Positions 33,401 to 44,600 of a stretch of DNA of 64,000 bases are shown here, in pieces. Made by a program: the position numbers and the translations under genes. The notes beneath the pieces were generated by a model, which worked only from the letters and a program-made list of their open reading frames with translations, did not search any database and was not told the origin of the DNA. Numbering within the stretch: the first letter of the stretch is position 1; the number at the start of each line of letters is the position of its first letter. This stretch comes from Knoxdaviesia capensis (lineage: Eukaryota > Ascomycota > Sordariomycetes > Microascales > Gondwanamycetaceae): positions 1,792,151 through 1,856,150 of the forward strand of contig LNGK01000007.1 in NCBI GenBank assembly GCA_001510575.1, written 5' to 3'.

Positions 33401-36040
33401 GTTGGCACCAAGCCACCGACTTTGGCGTAGTCAGAGATAATCAAACTCGGAGCCGGTCGGCAGACTGGTCCACGGTCGTGATGATAAGTTTGACGCTTCC
33501 TAGTGGCCCGTGCAAGGATGCCATGCATATTCCGGAATCGTTATCTTCGGATGTCTTTCAAGGTTCTCTAATCTTTGCCCACCATTGAAACTGCGGTGGT
33601 GTCGAAGACCCGGAGAAAGTACCCTTTGCGCCCTGATGTTGTTTCCGTTGTCTATTGTGTGTATGCACGAGACATGTCAGTTACATACAGGCAGGACGTC
33701 AACGGAGGACGACCGAGGATGGACACATCAGTTAAAATCCAATATCACCTCTGGATGGAGCTTTTGTAGTATCTCCACCGTCAACTGGAGCTAGAGCACG
33801 GCATGGCACGCATGGACCAGATAATGGACCCGTTCCCGGCATTGGCGCAGACCGGGAACACGAGGGCTTTTGCCTTGGCGACAACTACTTACAAACTCTC
33901 GGGGTAGATATGGTAATTGTGTCTGCCCATCGTGTTTTCTGACACAAAATGGAGAGTACCTTACATATTAGCCCCGATAAAACTCCAATTGGAGACAGTC
34001 GTGGTTCTATTTTCGGTGTCTTGGTGGATATCAGCACGCGGGAAGCTATCGAGGTCGGGTGAAGCTGTTGTGCCTTGTGGCGTTCAACGACGGACTCCCT
34101 GTCGCTAAAAGGATATAGTCAGTCAGAACCTAACAGCAAGCGAGAAGATAGTGGTGACTGGTGAGAATGGCAGGCATATGCTCTCCACCTGAAGTTCCAG
34201 CCAAGTGTAAGGCCGATCCCAGCTGCATATTTACCGTATGAAGGTTTCCGTTGATTTGTGGCTTGCAGCATGCATGGAAGTCAGACCTCCGGCACCGGCG
34301 GTTTTGTCCTTTTTGTTTTCGGTAAACGGACGTCTTTGAAGGATCAAGAAACGAGATTCTGGGCGAAACTGCGAGGCTTGCTTATCCCGGACGGAACAAT
34401 AGTAAGGGATGGATAATCAGAGTATCGGCAAATGGTCCACTCATTCTTTATCAGCACCGTTTTGGCAGCACTGCAGCGCATGTGCATGAGAGATATGGAA
34501 GAAATGAACATGCAGATGCAGACGAGAAAAGAAAACGATAACAGAAAAAAAAAATAGAAAAAAAAAAAGAGGAAAAGGAGGAATACGGACAATAGTTCCA
34601 CCGCCGAGATTATTAAGTCGACTTTCACACACAATGCCACCTGAGCAAGTTTATGTAAGTCAGAGGTCGGCTGCAAGTGTCAAACGAGGCAATCACTTGC
34701 AGGAATGAGCTGATATCTACGGTGTGAAGACCTTTTTTGGCAGGCTCGCTTGTTCTCTGGGGTTCTCCTTCCGTTTGTCGGAGTCGTGTGTGGAGGGTGG
34801 TCGAAACACATGGGAAGGAACCGCTGGCCAGCCGGCCAAGGATCTTTATTGGAAGTGCTGGGGGGTTCGTGAACGAAAAAACCATTATAGTACGGGCGAT
34901 AGCTCCTGCAACGCAGATTGGCTACAAACTGCTTTGGACCAATCTGGTTCCTAGTCATCTCCACAATAGGCAATTCAGGCCCCAACAGCCGATCCTTGGG
35001 ATTTGGAGTAGCTTTTGCGAGCTGGTGGGCGTTTTACATGTTCCAACTGCTCGATGCAAGGCTGTTGGCTCTCGTCGCTTTGACGGTCTCGATACTCGGT
35101 CTTTCAATTCACCGATGGCCTCCGTCTACGTTCCTTCCGTTCTTCTCTCTGGTCGAGAGGGTCTTCAGTTCCTGCCGTCTCAAGCACAGCACCTTCCCCG
35201 ATGACAGAAGCAGTTCCATCTCACCAGCTCCTTCCCCGTAGCCAATGCGCTAAGTGTGTCCTGCCTCTGCCACATGGAGTGATTTGGCCGACATTGGGCT
35301 AATATTTGGAAGGGGTGTGGAAGCCATGCCCCAGTGTTTTCATGGGGCCGCCGCTAAAAGGGAGGGGCGGAACCAGGAGGAAGGAGCTAGGCCCAGGTCC
35401 TTCTTGGTGTGTACTATACGTGCATGTTCAGTACAGTAGAGTGCACCTTCCGCGAGCGAGTCCTCATATTTGACAGGCAACTTTTCCTGGAGATATCAAA
35501 GTGTAAAGTAGCATTGTTACAGTATATAAGTCCAAGGCCGAAAACTTTTTCTCCTCTGCGGCCGCACACACCCTGACTTCCGGGTCAAAACTGGTAGCTT
35601 CGAGATAATACCGAGAGGGGCGATAATAAAACATGTGGGAAAACCTAGTTATAATGTGATGGTGGATGTGATATGGCGGATGCAGGTCTGTCTCCATATA
35701 CGAAAAGATAACGGAGTACACGAGCAGTTGCCCCTCGTAGCAACGGTACTTACACGCACTTACAAGGAGCGTCGCTTCCAATTCTGGTACGGCAGCCCGC
35801 TCCTGCCATCCACATCGCGATGATTCACACCTCAAACATATCGATCTCTGGCTCTGTTGACTTATAAGGTGTCTGTCAGTCGCTCCTTCCGTGCCCACCC
35901 CATCCGCAGATCCCACTCCTTCCCTTCTTTTATTTTCCATGTTTTTATTTCTTCCTCACTATTTATTTCTTTATCTTTTCCCTCATCCCGGACTGCCAGT
36001 CTTCTTCAGCTGCTCTCAATTGGCAACAGTCCCTGCTCGT

Positions 36041-36103
36041 AATTCGCAATCCACACAGAATAATTCCCAAGTCAACACAGAATAATTCGCAAGTCAACGC
36101 ACC
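36041..36103 (+). promoter_or_regulatory. three tandem 21-22 bp promoter repeats
   Basis: Copies start at 36041, 36062 and 36084, each opening AATTCGCAA or AATTCCCAA followed by a GTCAAC- or CACAGAAT-like half. They end 14 bp before a TATA box and about 200 bp before the dehydrogenase start, the position of an upstream activating sequence. The bound factor is unknown. Confidence 0.6.
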
Positions 36104-36116
36104 CATTTCCAAAAAC

Positions 36117-36124
36117 TATATAAA
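36117..36124 (+). promoter_or_regulatory. TATA box of the dehydrogenase gene
   Basis: TATATAAA lies 176 bp upstream of the start codon. It is followed by a CT-rich leader, which fits a regulated TATA-type promoter. Confidence 0.6.
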
Positions 36125-36299
36125 CCCGGTTTCTCTCTCATCCCACTCCATCCCACGTTTTCTTTCCTCTTTCCATACTCTCCAAACTACCTCTTTTTGA
36201 CTAAACAGCCTTGTCTTCTCTAAGACATTGTTGTTTTGTCATTTCTTTCTTCCCCCTTTCATATCCCCTTTCGTTCAACCCTTTTTACTATTATCAAGG

Positions 36300-37769
36300 A
36301 TGGCTCCCGCCTCTATCGTTGACGACTTTGTCGTCTCTCATCCTGTTGTCTCGGTCAGTGGTGGTAAGGCCATTACTGTCAAGGCTTCGGTTCTTCATGG
36401 TCCCCGTGACCTGCGTATGGTGAGTTCTAACTTATCCTAGCTGAAGATGCTACTTGACTGCTAACCTGTTTCTTTTTTTCTCCATACAGGAAGAGAGACG
36501 TCTTCAGGAGCCCGGTGCCGGTGAGCTTCAGATTGCCATTAAGTCGACTGGCATCTGTGGTTCCGATGTCTCCTATTACAAGAAATTTGCCAACGGCGAC
36601 CTCTGTGCCTGCCACCCGCTCTCGCTTGGGCACGAATCCTCCGGACAGGTTGTTGCCATTGGCGCCAATGTGACCGGATTCACCATTGGTGACAAGGTTG
36701 CCCTTGAGGTTGGAGTTCCGTGCTCCAACTGTGCCACTTGCCGCAGCGGCCGTTACAACCTCTGCAAGAAGATGCGCTTCCGCAGCAGCGCGAAGAGTGT
36801 TCCTCACTTCCAGGGAACCCTCCAGGAGCGCATCAACCACCCGGCCGCTTGGTGCTACAAGTAAGTGTTGAGTTTTCCACTCCTTCAATCGATTCCTGTA
36901 TGGATATTCGCTAACCGGGCTATCTCTCTCTCTTTCTCGTTAGGCTTCCCGAAAGCATTTCGTTCGATTCGGCTGCTCTTCTTGAGCCTCTGTCGGTTGC
37001 CATCCACGCAGTCAACCGCGCCACACCCGCCCCTGGCTCAACTGCTCTCGTCATTGGAGCTGGAACCGTCGGTCTCCTCACTGCCGCCATGGCGCGCCAA
37101 TCTGGCTGTGCTCAAGTCACCATCGCCGATGTTGATGAGGGTCGTGTCAAGTATGCCATTGAGAACGGCTTTGCCACCCATGGTCACGTTGTGCCTCGCC
37201 CGCTCCACCAATCCCCGAGCACCTCCAGCATGAGCAACCCCAGCAGTGTCGCTAGCGGCCTCTCTACTCCGGCAACTGATGCCAACGTCCTCGGTGGAAT
37301 CTATCCCCGTTTTGAGACGGCCAAGATGATGGCCGCGGAGCTCCTGACCGTCTCGCGCAATGCGGATGACGATGACGACGAAGATGGAGTTGACGTCACT
37401 TTCGAGTGTACGGGTAAGGAAACATGTATGCACATGAGCCTGTATGCTACCAAATCCGGAGGCAAGGTTATCATGGTCGGTATGGGAACTCCCATTCAGA
37501 CCCTCCCGCTGTCAGTGGCCCACCTGCGCGAAATCGATATCCTTGGTATCTTCCGCTACGTGAACACCTATCCCACCGGTGTTCGTCTCCTTTGCGCCAG
37601 CGCTGCTAGCAAGTCGGCTGGAGGCTCGGGATTTGTGTTCCCCAACCTTGACAATATGGTCACTCACCGCTTCAAGGGTCTGGAGCACGCCCGTGAGGCC
37701 TTTGAGCTCGCCTCCCGCACTTCCGATGACGAGGGCAACCTTGTTCTCAAGGTTGTCATTGAGGCTTAA
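36300..37769 (+). CDS. zinc-dependent polyol/alcohol dehydrogenase (sorbitol/xylitol type)
   Basis: Exons 36300-36419, 36490-36860 and 36944-37769 give 438 residues. This medium-chain dehydrogenase oxidises a polyol or alcohol with NAD+. Catalytic zinc ligands are Cys63, His88 and Glu89. Structural zinc Cys are 118, 121, 124 and 132 with the standard spacing. The Rossmann motif Gly-Ala-Gly-Thr-Val-Gly is followed by an acidic Ala-Asp-Val-Asp, which favours NAD+ over NADP+. A Phe-Glu-Cys-Thr-Gly block agrees with sorbitol/xylitol dehydrogenases. Those enzymes usually have 350-390 residues; the excess is a Ser/Pro-rich insert plus an acidic stretch (five Asp in a row) within the nucleotide-binding half. 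The promoter has tandem repeats and a TATA box. The exact substrate (xylitol, arabinitol, sorbitol) cannot be set from sequence. Confidence 0.85.
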
Positions 37770-38851
37770 AGCCTCTTCCTTTCACCACTTCAGTTGAGAT
37801 GCTCTGAAGGGCAGAAACTATTTACCCAACAAGTATCTCGTCCGCTGCTCCTTCGAAGCATCTCTTTGGTGTTTTTTTTTTTTTTGCCTCTTTTCGTTTC
37901 TCCTTTCTTTCCTTTTTTTCTCGTTTCGTCGGTTTGTTCCCTTTTTTTGAAAAAGCAGCTCTGCTTTCTTCGATCTGGTGTTCTTGGGGTTTGTCTTGGT
38001 TGGGAGGGTCTACGTCGGCTAGTTTTGTTTGCTTCGTTTCGTTTTTCCCTTCCTCTGCTTTATCCCTTTTTCGCGATAGAATGAACTTTTAGATGATGAG
38101 TCAAGGACTTTGAATGACCGGTGGTTGCGTTTGTCTCGTTTTTTCTAATATCCTGCCCCCTTTTTCTTTTCATGTTCCATCACCAGGGCTGAAGCAAGTT
38201 GCTGGCCACAACTGTGTCCCGTCGCATAGGGCTTCTCCTCACGTCTTTTTCTGTTGATTTGTTTATCGTCTGGACTGGAGGTATTTTGCTTTTGCTTTTG
38301 CTTTTGCTTTTGCTTTTTTGTTATCTTGTTTTGTTTTCTTTTTTCTCGCCTAGAATAAGATGCTCTTAATTTGCGCGCTCGTGGGGCTTGGCTGCAGTCT
38401 CTTGCTTTTCGTTCTAGATATCAGGGTGTGTCATGCGGTTCTGTTTTTCTATGCTGGTTTTTATAAGATGTCATACAAACTTCAAAAGTCATCAAATAAT
38501 AGAAGAGGAAGGAACTGGTGGTCTTGTTTTTCACTTTTACTGTCTTGGATAAGCAACTTGCAAGGTGTCTAGCATAAGGGGGCGTAATCATTGTATTTCG
38601 TGGAAGTCGTGCTTCTTCTACAAAGCAGATCAGTTATCACATAGGAAATAGGGTACATGGAAAGGTGAAGAAGTACTAGAGAAAAGAAGCTGAAAAGGCA
38701 AAGAAAAGAAAAGAAGTCGCTCATCCGAACCCCCCCGTCCCGGCCATCTCGGTCCCCCCACACACTCTCTTTCTCAACATCTCCACCACAGTTTTTAGCT
38801 GCCTTGTTCAAAACGAGCCGACCCTCTCCACGGCGATCCCGCGTCCAGGTC
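37770..38851. other. convergent 3' region between dehydrogenase and CSN6
   Basis: About 1.1 kb with T-rich plus strand and no coding signal. A TTTTGC hexanucleotide repeat lies at 38284-38313. It should hold the 3' UTRs of both genes. Confidence 0.6.
38284..38313. repeat. TTTTGC hexanucleotide repeat, five units
   Basis: Five perfect tandem copies lie between the dehydrogenase and CSN6 stop codons, followed by a T run. Confidence 0.9.
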
Positions 38852-40423
38852 CTACAGCTCGCGGGACGCCATGGCGGGCACAGCCAGCTGGAACGGCCCG
38901 GGGTGTCCCCCGCCGTGGCCGCCACCGGGGTGTCCACTAGATCCGCCGCCAGGGCCGCCGCCAGGGCCGCCGGGGCCGCCGGGGCCGCTACCGGAGCGCG
39001 AGCCGGCGGCGTTCTTGTAGCGGCCGGACTCGACGATGGTGAACTTGCGCTCGGTCTCGCGGGCGCCGCGCACGCCGCGCAGGAGCTCGTTGAGCAAGGA
39101 CACGGCGGCGACGTCGTTGTGCTCGCGCAGGAGCTCAGTCGCAAACGCCGCGGTGTCGGAGGGGACGACGAGGCCGAGGCGCGAGACGGTGGCTTGGATC
39201 TGGCGCAGGATGTGTAGGGAGGGCGGTGCGGTGGTGGGGGTGGATGTGGCAGTGGTGGGCGACGGGGGTGATTCGGGGAGGTAGTCGGCGGGGAGTTGCT
39301 CGAGGTAGCTCGAGATCAGGTGCACGCGGGCCTGGAGCATGCGGATAGCGTTGGCCTTGGCGGTCAGCGCGGCAATCGTCTCGTCCTCCTCCTTCGTCAA
39401 AACGGTGTGGTCGTCCTCGTCCGCGGCGCCGGTCTCCGCGGCCATCACCGTGTCCTGCAGCGGCTTGCGGTCGCCGGCCTTGGACGGCGTCTCGATGCCG
39501 CCGGCCAGCGGGCCGGCCTCGTCGCGGACGTTGGCGGGCGCCACACGTGACTCGATGATGGCGGACGCGTTGCCGCTGCCGCGCGCCACAAAGTCCATGC
39601 CGATCATCTCGGCGTCGCTGGTCTCGATGGTGTACGGCAGCTCGCGGAAACGCAGCTTGAGGGCGGGCTCCTCGGCGGTCGGGGCAGACGCGTCATCCAT
39701 AGTGCTGTCGCCCTCGCCGTCGTTGCCGCTGCCGGCGGGCCGGCCTTTTGCGGCAGCCGTGGCGGCGGCCGCGGCCCCACGGTCACCGCCTGCGACATCG
39801 TCCGCCTCGTAGTTGCTCTCGTATATGGTCACGGGCAGCTTGGCGCCGGCGCTGTGATTTGCGAGCTCTTCGGGGTGGAAGCCGAGCAGGATGGACGACT
39901 CGTTGAACTTGTCGAGGAGCTGCGAGTGGATGGGGAGGATGGTCGGGGTGGGGCCGGTGGACGGCAGGAGAGTGTACCAGCCGACGAGGTCGAGTTTGCG
40001 GTCCTGGTGCACGGTTTTCACTGGAGAGGGAGGGTTAGATGGTCAGGTTCGAGCTCAGTTGTTCAGTCTTGAGGGGGGAGTGGAGAGCATAGATATGCAA
40101 GGAGGGGGAGGGCACCACGCACTCTGCTCTAACCGGGCACTGAACCGCGGCTCGTCCAGCAAGTAGCCGCCGTCGACGCCGTCGACCGGCACGGTGTGGC
40201 ACTCAAACGCATGTTCGGCGGTAATCTCGCGGCCGGTGTGCTGGCCCAGCAGAGCGCCGACGATCGGGCCCGACTGCTGGCGGAGGGTGTGGCGCGTGAT
40301 GTAGTCGGACACGGTCAGCAGCACCAGCGGGTGCAGGACGCACTGCAGCTCGGACGATTTCTGCTGGGTGGACAGCAGCGAGTCGGGTGCCGCAGTCGGC
40401 TGCGGCGTGAAGGATGTGTCCAT
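38852..40423 (-). CDS. CSN6: COP9 signalosome subunit 6
   Basis: On the minus strand, exon 1 is 40423-40123 and exon 2 is 40020-38852 (102 nt intron, phase 1), giving 489 residues. CSN6 is the non-catalytic MPN partner of CSN5 in the complex that removes Nedd8 from cullins, and in Aspergillus the complex controls development and secondary metabolism. The MPN domain starts with Leu-His-Pro-Leu-Val-Leu-Leu-Thr-Val-Ser-Asp-Tyr and continues into exon 2 with Leu-Asp-Leu-Val-Gly-Trp-Tyr. The Tyr-Glu-Ser-Asn-Tyr-Glu block is diagnostic. No JAMM zinc motif is present, as expected. The C terminus adds a Gly/Pro/His-rich tail of about 45 residues after the helical region, and two low-complexity linkers make the protein longer than relatives I recall. 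Confidence 0.9.
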
Positions 40424-41645
40424 GGTTGTTTCTTTTGCAGTAAGGAGGATATCGAGGGTAGGGGAGACGATTCGAAGAGGCCTGGAGAGAGAGAGAGAGA
40501 GAGAGAGCTTTGGACAGCTCTAGCTGCTCCAGGTCAACGGATTGATTTGTCTTTGTCACAGAAACAATAGTGAAGATGATGAAGATGATGATGACAACAA
40601 CTAAGGGGTGAGAATGGGATATATAAGGGAGAAGAATAGAGGCGAAGTGAAGCGTGCTGGTGGGTATGTATCTGCGTTTGTGCTAGATTGAGTGAAAGGA
40701 CGATTGAAGTTGAAGTTACCTCTCTATGGTGGGGGATTTTAGGCGGGGGCAGCCACAAAAAATAAAGACAGGGATTACTAAGGCCAGGCCGAAACCCCAA
40801 CCCTATAAGAAGAGTTTAGGGGAAGGTACGCCTATAATTCAAGCAGGCAGGCACCAGATGCTAGTTTAGGCCCTATAAGTCCCCTGACCTGTGGTCTTGC
40901 TCTAGATAACTTTATCTCTTGGTCTTATATCTTCTCCCCCTTTTTTCCCCCTAATATATGTCAAGACTTAAGAAACAAAACAAGTCATTCATTCATGCAT
41001 TCTTTTGTCCTCTCCTTTTTCAGTCTATATACATCTTCATATGCCTCTTTGATTTCACTCTATTCTCAGGAGGAAATATTCCCCTACGATGCCTATACCA
41101 GCCCCGATAGACCAGTAAATGCCTGCCTCACCAGGCCATGAAGAGAGAGTGATGGGACACATAGATGTCCCTGTCTATAGAATACCAGTTATATGTCTCT
41201 CGAAGCATAGATGAACCTATAAGTTCTGATGCTCTTATCTGAGTGCATGATCCAGAAACTATGTCTTCTTACCAGAGGCTCCCACCCCAAACCCTAAGCC
41301 CCAGCCAGGCTCATCAAGAGATCACATGCGCCTTCAGCTGTCTTTATGATGCCACCAGACTGCCTTCTTGTCTTGATCTCCGCACTCTACTTCTCTTTCA
41401 GAGGTCAAGTCCAAAGACAGAGCACTGACAAAGACATACAAAGAGAGACAGCCCAAGGCCTTGTCCTCCTAAGAGAGAGACCTTGAGCACCATCATGCAG
41501 GATCTCACCAGCATCAGCAGCCATGATGCTGATATAAAGCCCCATGCCACCCTCCACATCTTCTAGTTCTGTTTCCAGACATGTGGTCTCACAAACCCCA
41601 ATCTGAACCCTCCAAGAGTCTGTCCAACAGACACCTCTCCGCCAA
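40424..41645. other. divergent promoter region, CSN6 and Gln-rich gene
   Basis: About 1.2 kb between two diverging start codons. The CSN6 side has a GA run (40485-40507) and GAT/GATGAT repeats. From about 40801 to the Gln-rich start the sequence is nearly free of CpG (separate entry). No operator is recognised. Confidence 0.55.
40801..41640. other. CpG-depleted block upstream of the Gln-rich gene
   Basis: By direct count there are six CpG in these 840 bp and none from 41401 to 41640. About 40 would be expected at this GC content, and neighbouring intergenic and coding DNA has many. CpA and TpG are abundant. The depletion stops abruptly at the start codon at 41646. This is opposite to the RIP signature of the Copia element. 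Confidence 0.7.
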
Positions 41646-44600
41646 ATGGCTTCAGCAACCAATCTCCCGTCCGCAAACGACTCGAACGACTTCCCCACCA
41701 TCAAGCCGCTCTTCGCCGTCCCCGCCGTCGGCCAACGCTTCCCCGAGATGTCGGCGCCAGACACCTCCGGCGCGGAAGCAAGTGGTCACCAAGGGGTCCC
41801 ATCGAAACGCCTCTGCGACGATGACGACCTCCACTTCGTAGCGGAATCTCCGCTGAAGCGCCCGCGAACCGGCGGTCACCACGATGGGTCCAGTAAACCC
41901 AGCCTGAACCGGTCGTCTCCGGCGCGAACTCTGCAGCGGGGCCGGATGTTCCCGCCGGCACTGAATACCTCCATACCACCTCCGGCAGTCGAGGACACAC
42001 CCCCGCCACTAGCCCCCACTGCATCCCAGTTCGGCTTCGAGCCCACCCCCAGCAGCAGTACTTCTTCTTCCGCAGTCCCGCCGCCGGACCGGGTGTCCCC
42101 CCGCGCCCCGTCCCCGATCCCGCTGTCGCCGCTACAAGTCCTAGCACGCTTCAACATGCAGCAGCCCCGCCCGTCGCCCGAGCCGCACACCCGCCCGCTC
42201 CGGCCGTTCACTCCGCAAGTGTCTCCACTGCACCTCTCGGACGGGGACCCGGGGTTCGACGGTCCGGGCACCGCCGGTTTGTCGTCAGCGGATGCAAAGA
42301 CCGCCAATCCACCCGCAGTATCTTCAGGACTGGTTTCCGACGGTCTGAACTCCCCTCGTGCTCAGGACCCGGGGCACCTGGCGGCTGTGCTCGCGAAGCC
42401 GGCCTCTCCTACGGAACCGGACAGCTCGGCGAACGCCTCAGGGGCTGATGGACCTAATAACCGTGAAGCCACCGAGACGGGGTTCTCGCGGCCCCAGGCA
42501 TGGCCGACGCCGATCGCTGCGACGTACACGGTGCCCCCGTGGCACCGGCCCTCTGGTACAACTAACACGCGCCCATCACCGCCGACCCCGGCCAGCCTGA
42601 ACAACAACGCCCCCGGCCCCACTATTGCCAACTGCGGCACGGATCTACCGCCGGATATCATGACGACGTCGTTCCGGCGGTTCTCGCTGGACACGGCCCC
42701 GCAAGACAAGGGCCCTGCAGGTGCGGCCGGTCTGTGTGACTTTCCCGATACTCAGGGGTGGACTGCGTCAGACTCTGTGCCGGAGATGCTGGTCAGCGCG
42801 GAGTCTGGTGCAATTGGCGCGGGCAGTAGTGACACCGATGTGGTCATGGAAGATCCGCCGTCATCGGCGTCGGCGTGGGAGGCGTGGAACGATGTCTCGG
42901 CAACGTCGGCAATAGATCACCAACAGCCGATGCAAGGCCCGCAGCACTTCGCGACGCCGCTTCCCTCGGCTCCCTCGGACCAGCAACAGTCAGAGTCTGC
43001 TGCACCAAAAAGTCTCCCGTATCAGCACCAATCCCACCACCAGCTGCAGGACCTTACTCCACACACCCAGCAGCCTCACCCTCACCATCACCACCACACT
43101 CACCAAGTGTCATCCGAGTCCCATAATCTACCGCAACACCTCCCAGAACATAAGCACCACCACCACCATGATCATCATCATCATCATCAACCGCATGCCC
43201 AGCCACATACCCCAGCCTCAGCAGCCCCAACAGACTCCGAAGCTCTTAACCCGCCGTCCACGGACCCTCCATGCCAAGTCTGCGAGCTCCTCCACCAACA
43301 GGACGCCATGCAGAAAGCCCTCGGCTCGCACCTGCCCCAGCACGGCATCGGCGATCCCCCCGCCGCCATTCCCGTCCCCACTCCCGCTAGCAGCAGCAAT
43401 GCCGCCGGTGCCGAACCAGCCCTCAACGCAACACAGCTCCCGCCGTCATCGGCGCCACCCGCGCTGGCGTCCGGGCCGGGCCGGACCCAGCATATCAAGA
43501 CGGAGCGGGCGGCGTCGGTGTCGCTGGCGTCGATTTCAACGGTGCAGGAGAGTCAGGCGAGACGCGCGGCATTCGGGCGGGCGGGGCCGCAGGGGCCGGC
43601 CAAGGCGGGGCTGGGGAGGGGTGGGCCGGGCGGTCAGGTGGTGCAGCACCTTCAGACACAGCCGGCGCAGAGACAACTCCCGCAGCAACAGCAGCAGCAG
43701 CACTATGGTCATCCGCAACAGCAGTATCAACCCCAGCAACACGAGCATACCGGGTACCACCAGAATCAAGAGTATCAGCAACAGCAGCCTGAGCCGCCGC
43801 GTCAACCTCAGCAACATCAGCAGCAGCAGCAGCAGCAGCATAACTACATGTATCACCAGAACCAGATCCAGCAGCAACAGACTACGGGGCCCGTACATCA
43901 CCATCATAACAGCCCTCCTCAGCATCATTGCCAGCAGCAGCAACCACAACAGCAGCATCAGCAGCAGCATCAGCAGCACACATACACCCAGCCAGCACCT
44001 CCAGCTCCCGCTCCCCGCCAACAGCAACAACAACAGCAACAACAACAACAGCCACCGCCCACGAAGCCGGCCCGGACCTCCGTCTTCACCCTGCACCCCG
44101 AACCCACCCCGCCGAGCCCATCCCCGCACACTCACTCCCACCAACACCTACAGCAACACCAACACCAACAGCAGCAGCAGCAGCAACAGCAGCTCCAACA
44201 GCCCCAGCCCACACCACCCCCGCGCCTGACATCCACAAAACCCGTCCCCCCACCGCCGACCGCCGCGCTGCCCGGCGGCCTCAAGACGGTCATCGCCGCA
44301 CAAGCCGCCCTCCCGAACAAGCACATCGTGGTCGACGTGGCCGACACCTGCGTCGCCAGCTTCCCGTTCGAGGACGTGGCGCGCCGCCAGCAGGTGTCGG
44401 TGCAGCGCGTGCGCGACGTCTTCGACGCCGTCGTGCTGGTCCCGCTGCTGCGGTACCCCGGCGGCGATCGGCGCCGCGCGGGGAAGTTGGGCATGGCGCG
44501 GGTGAAGGAGTACAATGAGGCCAAGAAACGGCTTGCGGCGCCGGGTGCGGGGGCGGGTGCGGGGAGTGGTGTGTCGCAGGTGCAGCAGCAGCAGCAGCAG

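Larger units (their letters stand above)
27478..36299. other. 8.8 kb region without a recognised gene
   Basis: The VPS17 3' UTR should occupy the first few hundred bases. The plus strand from 27540 to 27850 is heavily CT-rich. The region holds CA/TA (28267-28320) and TG (33364-33385) microsatellites, a run of CACCTG-like words (29059-29090), one weak ORF (30021-30404) and, at the right end, the dehydrogenase promoter. From about 30.5 to 35.5 kb ORFs are short on both strands with no known domain, compatible with decayed sequence or non-coding RNA. Confidence 0.5.
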
